Assembly (NCBI RefSeq): GCF_900129125.1
Contig: NZ_FQVJ01000008.1
Coordinates: forward strand, 1 to 64,000
Source: Acidocella aminolytica 101 = DSM 11237
GTDB lineage: Bacteria > Pseudomonadota > Alphaproteobacteria > Acetobacterales > Acetobacteraceae
Reading direction: 5' to 3'
DNA length: 64,000 nucleotides
The position numbers were made by a program, and so were the translations under genes. The notes beneath the pieces were generated by a model. It had not been told where the DNA came from. It saw nothing but the letters and a program-made list of their open reading frames with translations, and searched no databases. Below are positions 38,498-47,136 of this stretch, one piece after another. The stretch's first letter is position 1. Each line of letters opens with the position of its first letter.

Positions 38498-41400
38498 ATG
38501 AAGCGCTTCACCGATCTGTTTATTTCCCGGCCGGTGCTTTCCATCGCTGTGTCGGTGCTGATTCTGGTGCTGGGGTTGCGCGCCGTCATCTCCCTGCCGG
38601 TGCAGCAATTCCCGGAGACTGAAAACGCCACCATCACGGTTTCCACCACCTATCCCGGCGCGTCTCCGGCCACCATCGCCGGGTTCATCACCACGCCGAT
38701 CGAACACGCCGTCGCCCAGGTCAATGGCATCGACTACATGACCTCGACGAGCCAGATTGGCGTTTCCACCATCACCATTAACCTGATCCTGAACTACAAC
38801 CCGGATCAGGCGCTGACCGAGATTTCCGCCCAGGTGAACTCGGTGCTCAACAAGCTGCCATCCGGCGCGGAGCAGCCGGTGCTCACCCTCGCCGTGGGGC
38901 GCGATGTGGATGCGCTTTATATCGGCTTCCGCAGTTCGGAGCTGAACGCCAACCAGATCACCGACTACATCACCCGCGTGGTGCAGCCGCAGCTTCAGGC
39001 CGTGCCTGGTGTACAGACGGCGGAGATTTTGGGCGGGCAGGATTACGCCATGCGCATCTGGCTGAAGCCGGACCGGCTGGCGGCCTATGGCCTCACCCCC
39101 ACCGATGTCTGGAACGCGCTGGCGGCCAATGATTTCATCTCCGCCCTGGGTAACACCAAAGGCACGATGACCCAGGTCACGCTGGATGCCTCCACCGGCC
39201 TGCACACGCCGGAGCAGTTCCGCCAGCTCATCATCAAGCAACAGAACAACACCATCATCCGCCTGCGCGATGTCGCCACCGTGAAGCTGGGCGCGGATAG
39301 TTACGAGCAGCATGTGACCTTCGATAACAAGCCGGGCGTTTATGTCGGCATCAAGGTCGCGCCCTCTGCCAATCTGCTCAGCGTCATCTCCGGGGTCAAA
39401 GCTAAGATGCCGGCGATCCAGGCCAATCTGCCCACCGGGCTCACCGGACAAATCGTCTATGACTCCACCGTATTCGTGAACGCCTCCATCCGCGAGGTGG
39501 TGGACTCCCTGGTGGAAGCCCTGCTGATCGTGACGTTGGTGGTGTTCGCCTTCCTGGGCACGCCGCGCTCGGTGCTGATTCCGGTGGTGGCGATCCCGCT
39601 CTCACTCATCGGTGCCTTCGCGATGATGGCGGCCTTCGGGTTCTCCATCAATCTGCTGACCTTGTTGGCGCTGGTGCTGGCCATCGGGCTGGTGGTGGAT
39701 GACGCGATCATCGTGGTCGAAAACGTCAACCGCCATCTAGATCTGGGCGAAAGTCCCATCCGGGCCGCGCGGGAGGCCGCCGCCGAGCTGGGCGGGCCGA
39801 TCGTGGCGATGACGGTGGTGCTGATCGCCGTGTATGTGCCCATCGCCTTCCAGTCCGGCCTAACAGGCGCGCTGTTTACTGAATTCGCGCTCACCCTAGC
39901 GGGGGCGGTGACCATCTCCGCCATCGTGGCCCTGACGCTTACGCCGATGCTCAGTTCGCGTTTCCTCAAGCATGTGGACCGCGCCCAGCCGAACTGGGAA
40001 GGCAAGCTCATCAATTTCATCGACGCCACCTTTGCCAAGGTGCATCGCGTCTATACCCGGCTGCTCCATGCCAGCCTGGAAACCCGGAAAGTCACGCTCA
40101 CCTTCGCGGTGATTGTGCTGGGAAGCATCTATTTCCTGGCGGCTGGATCAAAGAGCGAGTTGGCCCCGGTGGAGGACCAAGGCATCGTCCTGTTCAGCGC
40201 CACCTCCGCCCCGGATGCGACAACGGCGCAGAAAGCAATGTGGGACACGCATCTCAACGCCTCCATCCTGAAATACCCGGACGTCGCGCACACCTTCCAG
40301 ATCGACGTGCCCGGCACGGATATTCTGGGCGCGGTACTCAAACCCTGGGGCGAACGCCGTCCGGCCACCTTGTTGCAAACCCTGATGCAGAACGACGCCT
40401 ATAAGGTGGATGCAGGGCAGCAGGTTGCTGCCTTCCCGCTGCCACCGCTCCCCGGCGCATCTGGTTTGCCGGTACAGTTCGTTGTCAAAACAACAAGCAG
40501 CTTCAACGTCCTATACCCCTATTCTCAGGAATTGCTGGAAGCGGCGCTGAAGAGCGGCAAGTTCATCTTCCTGCAAAGCGACCTGAAGATCGACCAGCCC
40601 GAAACCACAGTGGTGATCGACCGTGACAAGGCCGCCGCGCTGGGGCTGAATATGAGAAGCATCGGGGCCGCGCTGGGTGAGGCGCTGGGCGGCGGCTATG
40701 TCAATTATTTCGATCTGGAGGGCCGCTCCTACAAAGTCATTCCGCAGACTGAGCGCAAGGCCCGGCTGAATGTCTCGGACCTGAATAATTATTACGTGCT
40801 CTCCGCCAACGGCATCAACGTGCCGCTTTCCTCCATCGCCAAGCTTGAGAACAAGGTGATCCCGGAGACGATCAACCATTTTCAGCAGCAGAATTCGGCC
40901 ACGCTGCAAGGGGTGGTCGCCCCTGGTGTCTCTGAGGCGGATGCCCTGAACACTCTCCAGAAGCTAGCCAAGCAAATTCTCCCGCCTGACTTCGCGGTCG
41001 ATTATGGCGGGCAGATGCGCCAGTTCGTGCAGACCAGCAGCGCTTTCATCTTCACTTTCGCCTTCGCGCTCATCATCATTTTCCTGGCGCTGGCGGCCTT
41101 GTTCAACTCCTTCCGCGACCCGCTGATCATTCTGGTCTCGGTGCCCATGTCCATCGCGGGGGCGCTGACCTTCATTTATATCGGCGTCGGCGGGCTGAGC
41201 CTGAATATTTACACGGATGTGGGGCTGGTGACGCTGATGGGACTGGTCTCCAAACACGGCATCCTGATGACCGAGGTGGCGAACGAGGCCCGGATGCGCG
41301 GCATGGCCAAACGCGAGGCAATTGAATACGCGGCCAATATCCGGTTGCGCCCCATTCTCATGACCACCGCCGCCATGGTGGTGGGGGTGCTGCCATTGAT

Positions 41401-41557
41401 CTTCGCCAGCGGCGCTGGGGCGGCCTCGCGCTTCGCTATGGGCATGGTGATCGCCACAGGTCTGTCCATCGGAACGTTATTTACTTTGTTCGTGGTACCG
41501 GCTGTATATATGCTGCTCTCAGGGGAGCATAAGAGCGAAACTAACCAGCCCGGGTGA
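38498..41557 (+). CDS. RND-family multidrug efflux permease (HAE1)
   Basis: A 1019-residue inner-membrane proton-driven exporter of the AcrB/MexF type with 12 helices and two large periplasmic loops. Helix 4 carries the proton-relay pair in AIGLVVDDAIIVVENVNRHL. The N-terminus FISRPVLSIAVSVLILVLGL and the VSTTYPGASPATIAGFITTP docking segment match HAE1. The second half repeats LVTLMGLVSKHGILMTEVAN. Third gene of the TetR-regulated nodT-mfp-rnd operon. Substrates cannot be predicted; solvents, antibiotics or host compounds are possible. Confidence 0.94.
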   Translation: MKRFTDLFISRPVLSIAVSVLILVLGLRAVISLPVQQFPETENATITVSTTYPGASPATIAGFITTPIEHAVAQVNGIDYMTSTSQIGVSTITINLILNYNPDQALTEISAQVNSVLNKLPSGAEQPVLTLAVGRDVDALYIGFRSSELNANQITDYITRVVQPQLQAVPGVQTAEILGGQDYAMRIWLKPDRLAAYGLTPTDVWNALAANDFISALGNTKGTMTQVTLDASTGLHTPEQFRQLIIKQQNNTIIRLRDVATVKLGADSYEQHVTFDNKPGVYVGIKVAPSANLLSVISGVKAKMPAIQANLPTGLTGQIVYDSTVFVNASIREVVDSLVEALLIVTLVVFAFLGTPRSVLIPVVAIPLSLIGAFAMMAAFGFSINLLTLLALVLAIGLVVDDAIIVVENVNRHLDLGESPIRAAREAAAELGGPIVAMTVVLIAVYVPIAFQSGLTGALFTEFALTLAGAVTISAIVALTLTPMLSSRFLKHVDRAQPNWEGKLINFIDATFAKVHRVYTRLLHASLETRKVTLTFAVIVLGSIYFLAAGSKSELAPVEDQGIVLFSATSAPDATTAQKAMWDTHLNASILKYPDVAHTFQIDVPGTDILGAVLKPWGERRPATLLQTLMQNDAYKVDAGQQVAAFPLPPLPGASGLPVQFVVKTTSSFNVLYPYSQELLEAALKSGKFIFLQSDLKIDQPETTVVIDRDKAAALGLNMRSIGAALGEALGGGYVNYFDLEGRSYKVIPQTERKARLNVSDLNNYYVLSANGINVPLSSIAKLENKVIPETINHFQQQNSATLQGVVAPGVSEADALNTLQKLAKQILPPDFAVDYGGQMRQFVQTSSAFIFTFAFALIIIFLALAALFNSFRDPLIILVSVPMSIAGALTFIYIGVGGLSLNIYTDVGLVTLMGLVSKHGILMTEVANEARMRGMAKREAIEYAANIRLRPILMTTAAMVVGVLPLIFASGAGAASRFAMGMVIATGLSIGTLFTLFVVPAVYMLLSGEHKSETNQPG

Positions 41558-41628
41558 GGGGTGTCGTACAATTAAAATTGAATAAATTTCGGTTGTAATT
41601 ATTTAAGGTTGTGGCAGTTTGAGGCTTC

Positions 41629-42385
41629 ATGAGGAAGCCGCGCATGCCGCAAGGATTCGCCAAAATGACGATGTTGGAGGCGCTGTCGCCCGAAATCCGG
41701 CCCGCCCCGTTATCGGTTGGCGCGGATGTGCACAGGGCACGGCTCAGGGGGCGTTCTCTCCCCGGCGGGCCGGACGCGCTGGCCGATCACGAACTCATTG
41801 AAATGACACTGTTCCTGGCCTTGCCGCGCCGGGACATCAAACCCATTGCGCGGGCCTTACTGGCGCGGTTTGGCTCCTACGCCAACGCCATCTCCGCCCC
41901 GGTCTCCGACTTTTTGGGCGTGGAAGGGTTGAGAGAAGCCGGTGTCTCCGCCCTCAAGCTGGTGCAGGCCGCCGGCCAGCGTCTGCCCAAGGCGGAGGTT
42001 CTGTATCGCCCGGTGCTGAGCAACTGGGACCGGCTGATGGAATATCTCCAGGCCGTGCTGGTGCGTGAAAAAGTGGAGCAGTTCAGGGTTCTTTACCTCG
42101 ACAACCGCAACCGCCTACTGGCCGACGTGCCTCAGGCCACCGGCACGGGTGAGCCACACGCCGGTTTACCCGCGAGAGGTGGTCAAGCGCGCGTTGGAGC
42201 TGAACTCCATGGCGTTGATTCTCGTGCATAATCATCCCAGCGGTGGCTCCTGCCAGTCTGATGACGACATTGTGATGACGCAGGAGATCAAGAAAGTCGC
42301 CAGCGCGCTCTCCGTGGTGCTGCACGACCATATCATCGTCGGCAACGGGCGGTGGCTCAGCTTCCGTAAAGCCGGGCTGTTATGA
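41629..42385 (+). pseudogene. radC: RadC (JAB/MPN-domain DNA-repair-associated protein), frameshifted
   Basis: The first part (SLPGGPDALADHELIEMTLF, HhH region with FLGVEGLREAGVSALKLVQA, VLYLDNRNRLLADVPQATGT) is in one frame. After about 42147 the conserved continuation VSHTPVYPREVVKRALELNS, the JAB metal site LVHNHPSGGSCQSDDD and the C-terminus lie in another. One extra G in the run after GGCAC explains it. The first frame ends at 42231 without the metal site. RadC is widespread but its role in repair is unproven. Real inactivation or an indel error are both possible; several starts (41629, 41644, 41665) are available. Confidence 0.85.
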
Positions 42386-43156
42386 GGCCCAGCCGGTGAG
42401 CATCGCCATGCGTAATTTCACCTCCGTGCGACCCTCACGCTGCGGTAAGGTGGCCAGGGCGGCAGGAAACAAAGCGCGAGGTGGAATGGTGCGGCTGCGG
42501 CCTAGCAGCGCATTGGTCTCGCCCGCGTCGCGCAGCTCATGCAGCATCGCCAGCGGGTTGGCGTACAGAAAATCCAGCTCCTCGATATCCGCCACCGGAT
42601 GCGTGAACCCGGCGCGTTGCAGTAGCCCCGCGCAGTCACGCAATTCAGGGAAGGGCGCCACACGCGGGCTCACCCGGCCGGTGAGCTGTTCCTCAACCTC
42701 CAGCAAGGCAAGCCGCAGCTCATGCAGCGTGCCCAGAACCGGAAGGCTGGCCAGCAGCAGCCCCTCGGACTTCAGAGCGCGGCGGAGTTGGATGAGCGCG
42801 CCCGGCAAATCATCCAGCCCATGCAAAGAGAGCGGGGCGACGATGAGGTCATATGCCTCGGGCGCTAGCCCAAAATCATCGGGGGCGGCCAATGGCAATG
42901 CCCGTCCCCCCGCCCGCGCGGCCATGGAGGCGGAGAAATCCGCGCTGTCCACCAACATTCCGCGCGCCATCAGGGCAGGGGCCAGCGCCCCGCGTCCGCC
43001 AAAATCCAGGGCGCGGGTAAAGCGCCTTGTCGTGTCATCAAGCCGGTCGAGCAGGCGGTCCGTCAGGTCCTCCAGAACCGGCAGAACAGGGTCGATCCGG
43101 CGCGCCGCCCTGTTCCGGTGTTTCACCAACGCGTCAAAATCGAAGATTTTCTGCAC
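42380..43156 (-). CDS. SAM-dependent methyltransferase (NDUFAF5/BioC-like)
   Basis: The 258-residue protein opens with FDFDALVKHRNRAAR, the typical alphaproteobacterial NDUFAF5-like N-terminus, then ALDFGGRGALAPALMARGML (SAM motif I, with Gly-Arg-Gly), YDLIVAPLSLHGLDDLPGAL and the post-motif region LKSEGLLLASLPVLGTLHEL. Mitochondrial NDUFAF5 hydroxylates a complex I subunit, while BioC methylates malonyl-ACP; which applies is unknown. GTG 43156 directly abuts the divergent comF ATG, so there is no intergenic space. Overlaps the radC 3' end by 6 bases. Confidence 0.82.
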   Translation of the reverse strand: MQKIFDFDALVKHRNRAARRIDPVLPVLEDLTDRLLDRLDDTTRRFTRALDFGGRGALAPALMARGMLVDSADFSASMAARAGGRALPLAAPDDFGLAPEAYDLIVAPLSLHGLDDLPGALIQLRRALKSEGLLLASLPVLGTLHELRLALLEVEEQLTGRVSPRVAPFPELRDCAGLLQRAGFTHPVADIEELDFLYANPLAMLHELRDAGETNALLGRSRTIPPRALFPAALATLPQREGRTEVKLRMAMLTGWAS

Positions 43157-43891
43157 ATGAAGCCCCTTTTACGCTGGGTTCTGGATAGCGTTCTCCCGCC
43201 CTCTTGTCTCGTCTGTGCCGAGCCGGTTGAGGCCGAGGGGCAGCTGTGCGTGAACTGCTTTCGCCGTGCCAATTTCGTCACCGCGCCGTTTTGCGCCTGC
43301 TGCGGCGTGCCGTTGAACATTTCCGCCCCTGGTGGGGATGCATCCCAGCTTTGCCGGGCCTGCGAGTCTTTCCGTCCGGCTTTCACCATCGCCCGCTCCG
43401 CCCTGCATTATGACGACACCGCCCGGCGTATGATTTTGCCGCTGAAATATGGCGACCAGAGCGAAGCCTCAGCCGGGCTGGCGCGGCTCATGCGCCGCCC
43501 GGGTGAAAACATGCTGCAAGCCGCCAATTTGCTGGTGCCGGTGCCGCTCCATGCCGCGCGGCTGCGCCAGCGGCGTTATAACCAGGCGGCGGTTTTGGCG
43601 ATCGCCCTGGCGCGGCTCACCGGTCGTCCCCTGGGGCTGGATGCGCTATACCGTCAGCGCCGCACCCGCCCGCTGGAAGGGCTGGGTGAACAGGAACGCC
43701 GGGATGAGTTGGCCGGGTCCATCGTCATGAAACAAGGCATGGATGTGCAGGGCAAGCGCGTGCTGGTGATTGACGATGTTATGACTACCGGCGCCACGGC
43801 GCACCAATGCGCGCTGGCGCTGCGGGCGGGCGGCGCCGCGCGGGTGGATGTGCTCACCGTTGCTCGCGTGGCTGACCCGCGTCTGCAATAG
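43157..43891 (+). CDS. comF: ComF-family phosphoribosyltransferase-like protein
   Basis: A 244-residue protein with two N-terminal CxxC zinc pairs (CLVCAEPVEAEGQLCVNCF, CACCG with LCRAC) and a C-terminal PRTase fold (LVPVPLHAARLRQRRYNQAA, and the PRPP loop VLVIDDVMTTGATAHQCALA). ComF relatives act in natural transformation and DNA uptake. ATG 43157 lies back-to-back with the methyltransferase start. Part of the conserved run comF-grxC-DUF1178. Confidence 0.9.
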   Translation: MKPLLRWVLDSVLPPSCLVCAEPVEAEGQLCVNCFRRANFVTAPFCACCGVPLNISAPGGDASQLCRACESFRPAFTIARSALHYDDTARRMILPLKYGDQSEASAGLARLMRRPGENMLQAANLLVPVPLHAARLRQRRYNQAAVLAIALARLTGRPLGLDALYRQRRTRPLEGLGEQERRDELAGSIVMKQGMDVQGKRVLVIDDVMTTGATAHQCALALRAGGAARVDVLTVARVADPRLQ

Positions 43892-43934
43892 ATTAACCTT
43901 GCATTCGGCAGTCTCTGGGCTAATTGGTTGGGAA

Positions 43935-44192
43935 ATGCCTGATATTGATATCTACACCCAGCCGTATTGCCCTTATTGCGCGCGCGCCGTGGCGTTGCTT
44001 GAGCAAAAGGGCTTGAAATTCAACGAGATCAGCGCGCCGCACGGAACGGCCGCGCGGACGGAAGCCATCAGCCGGTCTGGCGGGCGCACCACCGTGCCGC
44101 AGATTTTTATCGGCCAGCACCATGTGGGCGGTTGCGATGACCTGCTGGCGCTGGAGCGCGTCGGCAAGCTGGAGCCGCTTTTAACACCATGA
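43935..44192 (+). CDS. grxC: Glutaredoxin 3
   Basis: An 85-residue dithiol glutaredoxin starting MPDIDIYTQPYCPYCARAVA. It has the CPYC active site, the TVPQIFIGQHHVGGCDDL cis-proline and glutathione-binding segment, and standard length. It reduces protein disulfides and glutathionylated targets in the cytoplasm. The last 4 bases overlap the DUF1178 start (ATGA). Confidence 0.95.
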   Translation: MPDIDIYTQPYCPYCARAVALLEQKGLKFNEISAPHGTAARTEAISRSGGRTTVPQIFIGQHHVGGCDDLLALERVGKLEPLLTP

Positions 44193-44650
44193 TCCACTAT
44201 CAGCTCCGTTGTGAGGCCGGCCATGAATTCGATGGCTGGTTTAAAAACAGTGAGGGATTTGAGGTCCAGGTGGCCTCGGGGCTGGTTGCATGCCCGTCCT
44301 GCGGCAGTATGGATGTCTCCCGCGCTTTGATGGCCCCCGCCATTCCCCGCAAGGGGCGCGAACTGGTGGTGGCAACCGAGCCCTCTCAGGCCGCCCCGGC
44401 GGTACCCCAGGCGGCGGGCGGCGCCATCCCGGACTCCGTGCGGGCCGCCTTGCAGAAGCTCCGGGAAGAGGTGGAGAAGAATTGCGACTATGTCGGCCCG
44501 GATTTCGCTGAGGAAGCGCGTCGGATCCATCATGGCGAAGCTCCTCCGCGCGGCATTTACGGCGAAAGTTCCGATGAAGATGCCGAAGCCCTGGCCGATG
44601 ACGGCATCGCTTTTGCCCGCATCCCCTGGGTGCCGCGTAACGATAGCTGA
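44189..44650 (+). CDS. DUF1178 family protein
   Basis: A 153-residue protein with the family start MIHYQLRCEAGHEFDGWFKN and a zinc-ribbon-like CPSCGSMDVSRALMAPAIPR, then an Ala/Pro-rich linker. The conserved C-terminal helix is YVGPDFAEEARRIHHGEAPP and GIYGE. The family is confined to proteobacteria and is usually beside grxC. Function unknown; the cysteines suggest metal or redox binding. Cotranscribed with grxC and hpnK. Confidence 0.9.
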   Translation: MIHYQLRCEAGHEFDGWFKNSEGFEVQVASGLVACPSCGSMDVSRALMAPAIPRKGRELVVATEPSQAAPAVPQAAGGAIPDSVRAALQKLREEVEKNCDYVGPDFAEEARRIHHGEAPPRGIYGESSDEDAEALADDGIAFARIPWVPRNDS

Positions 44651-44653
44651 TCC

Positions 44654-45433
44654 GTGCGCGAGATTATTTTCTCCGCCGATGATTTCGGTCTGACAGAGTC
44701 CGTCAACGAGGCCGTGGAGCGTTCTCATCTTGAAGGCCGCCTGACCCAGGCGAGCCTGATGGTCGCTGCCCCGGCCTCGGCGGACGCCGTGCGCCGCGCC
44801 AAAATGCTGCCAGGCTTGAAGGTAGGGCTGCATCTGGTGCTGGTGGATGGCGATTCACGGCTGGGCCATGCCCGCCTGCCGCATATTACCGGGCTGGATG
44901 GACGATTTTCCACCAACCAGGCCGCTCTTGGCGTGCGCTATTTCTTTTCTCCGGCGGCGCGGCGGGAACTGCGGACGGAGATCGAGGCGCAATTCGCCGC
45001 GTTTGCCGCCACCGGGCTGGAACTGCACCATGCCGATGCACATAAGCATTTCCTGCTGCACCCCACCATCGCGCGCATGATGATCGAGGTCGGCAAGCGC
45101 TATGGGCTGAAGCGCTTGCGCGTGCCCGCCGAACCGCCCGCCATTATGGCGGCGTTGGGCGAGAAAATCAGTGCCGGAGATCGCGCCCTTTATGGCTGGA
45201 CGAAGCTGCTGCGCTGGCAGGCGCGCGGGCTGGAGGTACCGGACCAGGTTTTCGGCCTCAAATGGTCGGGGCACATGACCCGCGAGAAAATCGAGCGCTT
45301 GCTGCCTTTGTTGCCGGACGGGCGCACGGAAATTTACACTCACCCCGCCACCCGCCGCGACGCGGCTTTGGTGAAGCTGATGCCTGATTACGAGCATGTG
45401 GTGGAGTTCGAGGCGCTGCTGAATGCCCCCTAA
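44654..45433 (+). CDS. hpnK: Hopanoid biosynthesis-associated deacetylase HpnK
   Basis: A 259-residue YdjC/ChbG-type carbohydrate deacetylase. IFSADDFGLTESVNEAVERS has the catalytic/metal Asp pair, GLHLVLVDGDSRL the His ligand, and LHHADAHKHFLLHPTIAR the second His cluster. HpnK is linked to hopanoid side-chain processing, where HpnG/HpnI-type glycosyl intermediates are deacetylated. No other hpn genes lie in the window. The likely start is GTG 44654, three bases after the DUF1178 stop. Confidence 0.88.
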   Translation: MREIIFSADDFGLTESVNEAVERSHLEGRLTQASLMVAAPASADAVRRAKMLPGLKVGLHLVLVDGDSRLGHARLPHITGLDGRFSTNQAALGVRYFFSPAARRELRTEIEAQFAAFAATGLELHHADAHKHFLLHPTIARMMIEVGKRYGLKRLRVPAEPPAIMAALGEKISAGDRALYGWTKLLRWQARGLEVPDQVFGLKWSGHMTREKIERLLPLLPDGRTEIYTHPATRRDAALVKLMPDYEHVVEFEALLNAP

Positions 45434-46053
45434 TGCCCCCAGGCGGCGCCAGTATAAAAATATTGACCGAGCCCGATGGTAAAGACCAAACAACCGTAAA
45501 GCGCGTGCTCCAGTCCCGTGCATTTCAGGGAAAAAGTGCGGGCATAGGTGCTGGCGAACAGCCACCCGCCCGCCAGAGTCAGTAGCACGGCGACGGGGTT
45601 GAGGAAGATGATATGGGCATAGCCGAACGCGATGGCCGAGGCGCTGGTTATTCGGGTTCCGAATAAGCGTTCATAGCGCTGGAACAGGAAGCGGCGGAAG
45701 ATAATCTCCTGCGGCCAGACGGAAAGCAGCGGGTAAAGCAGCATGATCAGCGCCCATAGGCGTGGGCGGTGCAGCGGTAAGGCAAGAAAGAGATCAGGTG
45801 TCACCCCCCAGACTGTAAGAGTGAGAATCGTGCCGAACAGCATGAAGCGGCTGAGGATGCGCCCGATTCCGGTTGCGGCCCCGCGCGGGGCGGCACGGCT
45901 GGCGGCCCAGCAGGCGAGCCCGCCGCCCCACAACACCAGAAACAAAATGCCCGGTTGGCGAAGAAAAAGAATAAGCAGCGGCCCCAGCCCGAACAGGGCC
46001 AGATATTCCGCCCATAAAAAAACCCGGCCGGAGCCGGGTTTTTCGGAGCGCAT
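45430..46053 (-). CDS. CPBP-family intramembrane metalloprotease
   Basis: A multi-pass membrane protein of about 207 residues with the CPBP/CAAX-protease motifs: a modified motif 1, PQEIIFRRFLFQRYERLF (QExxxR rather than EExxxR), FGYAHIIFLN (motif 2, with His) and a later LLTLAGGWLFASTYARTFSL. Start uncertain: ATG 46053 (MRSEKPGSGRVFLWAEYLAL) is used; in-frame ATG 46164 (MAKQATQFFSQIVHRLFLLK) would add a repeat-derived N-terminus. A terminator-like hairpin is encoded within codons 4-12 of the shorter form. Roles of bacterial CPBP proteases include bacteriocin immunity and membrane-protein processing. Confidence 0.75.
   Translation of the reverse strand: MRSEKPGSGRVFLWAEYLALFGLGPLLILFLRQPGILFLVLWGGGLACWAASRAAPRGAATGIGRILSRFMLFGTILTLTVWGVTPDLFLALPLHRPRLWALIMLLYPLLSVWPQEIIFRRFLFQRYERLFGTRITSASAIAFGYAHIIFLNPVAVLLTLAGGWLFASTYARTFSLKCTGLEHALYGCLVFTIGLGQYFYTGAAWGH
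46016..46043 (-). terminator. Terminator hairpin overlapping the 5' end of the CPBP gene
   Basis: On the minus strand, an AACCCGGC-type arm, a four-base loop and its complement are followed by a run of seven T. This intrinsic-terminator structure lies a few codons inside the CPBP reading frame, just downstream of the tandem repeats. It could stop transcripts arising in the repeats or act as an attenuator for the protease gene. Confidence 0.65.
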
Positions 46054-46061
46054 TAGCGCTT

Positions 46062-46174
46062 GGAGAACTGGAAGTTTTGTAACGCATTGTTTTTGCTGGA
46101 TTATTTTTAACAAAAATAATCTGTGAACGATCTGTGAAAAAAATTGGGTGGCTTGCTTGGCCATTAGGCGCACC
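46062..46174 (-). repeat. Tandem repeat copy 1 (113 nt) with small reading frame
   Basis: One of two equally long imperfect copies, roughly three-quarters identical over the shared ACTGGAAG...GATCTGTGAAA core. On the minus strand it encodes a peptide starting MAKQATQFFSQIVHRLFLLK at 46164, in frame with the CPBP gene. It ends before the terminator hairpin. I do not recognise the repeat. Confidence 0.6.
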
Positions 46175-46220
46175 GTCCGTATCGAACCCCCTTTCTTCCG
46201 GAGAAGCCGATCCTGCTTTT

Positions 46221-46333
46221 GAGGACTGGAAGCTTTGCAAGGCATTGTTGTTTCCGTGATTGTTTTTGAACGAAATGAACCTGTGAATGATCTGTGAAAG
46301 CCGTCTGGTAGATTTCTTGCTCATCAGGCCACC
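46221..46333 (-). repeat. Tandem repeat copy 2 (113 nt) with small reading frame
   Basis: The second copy encodes MSKKSTRRLSQIIHRFISFK from ATG 46324, aligning with copy 1 as M(S/A)K..T...SQI(I/V)HR. It has a better ribosome site (AAGGTGG). Both copies place GGTG(G/C)GCCT(G/A)ATG around the start, so start and Shine-Dalgarno were duplicated together. No stop follows in the expected place, so peptide length is uncertain. Confidence 0.6.
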
Positions 46334-46335
46334 TT

Positions 46336-46589
46336 TCACAAGGTAAAGTCGACGTGCACCGCATCATAGGGAAAGACCACGCGCCGGCAATCAGTAGCGC
46401 CTGCATGTGACGATGCGAGGCTTTCGCGTCGCGGTCAACGCGCCGGGCAATCTCCTGAATGGGTCCAAAATCCGCGTTCAGAAACGCTAGGTCGGTGAAG
46501 CGGTACGGCGCCTTGCGTTCCCCGACATAATTGTAGCCCCCCTTGCCGGCCTCGTTGACGTACCGCAGCGAGTACACGTATTCCGCCAC
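46336..46589 (-). pseudogene. Unrecognised gene fragment, C-terminal frameshift
   Basis: GTG 46589 opens a frame with a protein-like composition (YVYSLRYVNEAGKGGYNYVG, APYRFTDLAFLNADFGPIQE, IARRVDRDAKASHRHMQALL). A single-base shift near 46372 would give the natural-looking ending PYDAVHVDFTL and a TGA at 46336-46338, 12 bases before repeat copy 2. I do not recognise the family. It is probably a remnant at the island edge or a short gene coupled to the repeat peptides. Confidence 0.4.
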
Positions 46590-47136
46590 TAATGCCGAGC
46601 AATATTTTTTAAGTCCGGTGCGTCATAAAATAACTTGTTGATATAATTCGTAAAAATATCCTTATTTGTTTTTGTGTGTAAGATAATGTGTAAGTTTTGA
46701 CGGCTTCTGTACGCTTTCGGCATCATTTGACCGATTCGGCAAGGCCTTGTTTTTGCTGTGAATTTTCAGTTTTGGGTGTCGCCAAAGAGGAAATAGCCAT
46801 CGTTTTCGAGGATTTGGGCGCGCCAGGCTTTCAGGGGCGAGTCGCGCTGAGGGCTTGGGCGCTGAAGGATTGATTTGGCGCATCTTGGCGCCTCGTTCTG
46901 CGCTAGAGTCCTCGGCGGCTCTGCGCCCTTTCCGGACTTTGAGAGGCTACAAAAGCCCGCCCAGAAGCAGACACTCCAATGGCCATAAGGCTTTGCGATC
47001 TAGAGGCGACTGAGCTCCCTGGTTGGTCATTCAGCGCCTCTCGCAATTAGCCTAAATTTAGCCATTAACCAGACTAGCAATTCGGCATTATATCCGCTAT
47101 ATGCTAAAAGGTACGTATCAAAACTAGGATACCGCA
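46590..47136. other. 547-bp non-coding spacer at island boundary
   Basis: No convincing gene, tRNA or integrase remnant is seen. The first 150 bases are clearly AT-rich compared with the backbone. The last 50 contain TATAT-rich direct repeats (TATATCCGCTATATGC) just before the RES antitoxin start, plausibly its promoter/operator. The segment probably contains the left junction of the accessory island, but no direct repeat marking an att site was found. Confidence 0.5.

Noticed and set aside
46160-46200. tRNA T-arm-like GGTTCGATAC on the minus strand
   Set aside because: The pairing arm and the rest of the cloverleaf are absent.
46062-46333. CRISPR-like array from the two repeats
   Set aside because: Only two diverged 113-nt copies with coding character and no cas genes.
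46662-46883. Small minus-strand frame in the island-edge spacer
   Set aside because: Lys/Ser/Pro-rich without conserved pattern; not supported.
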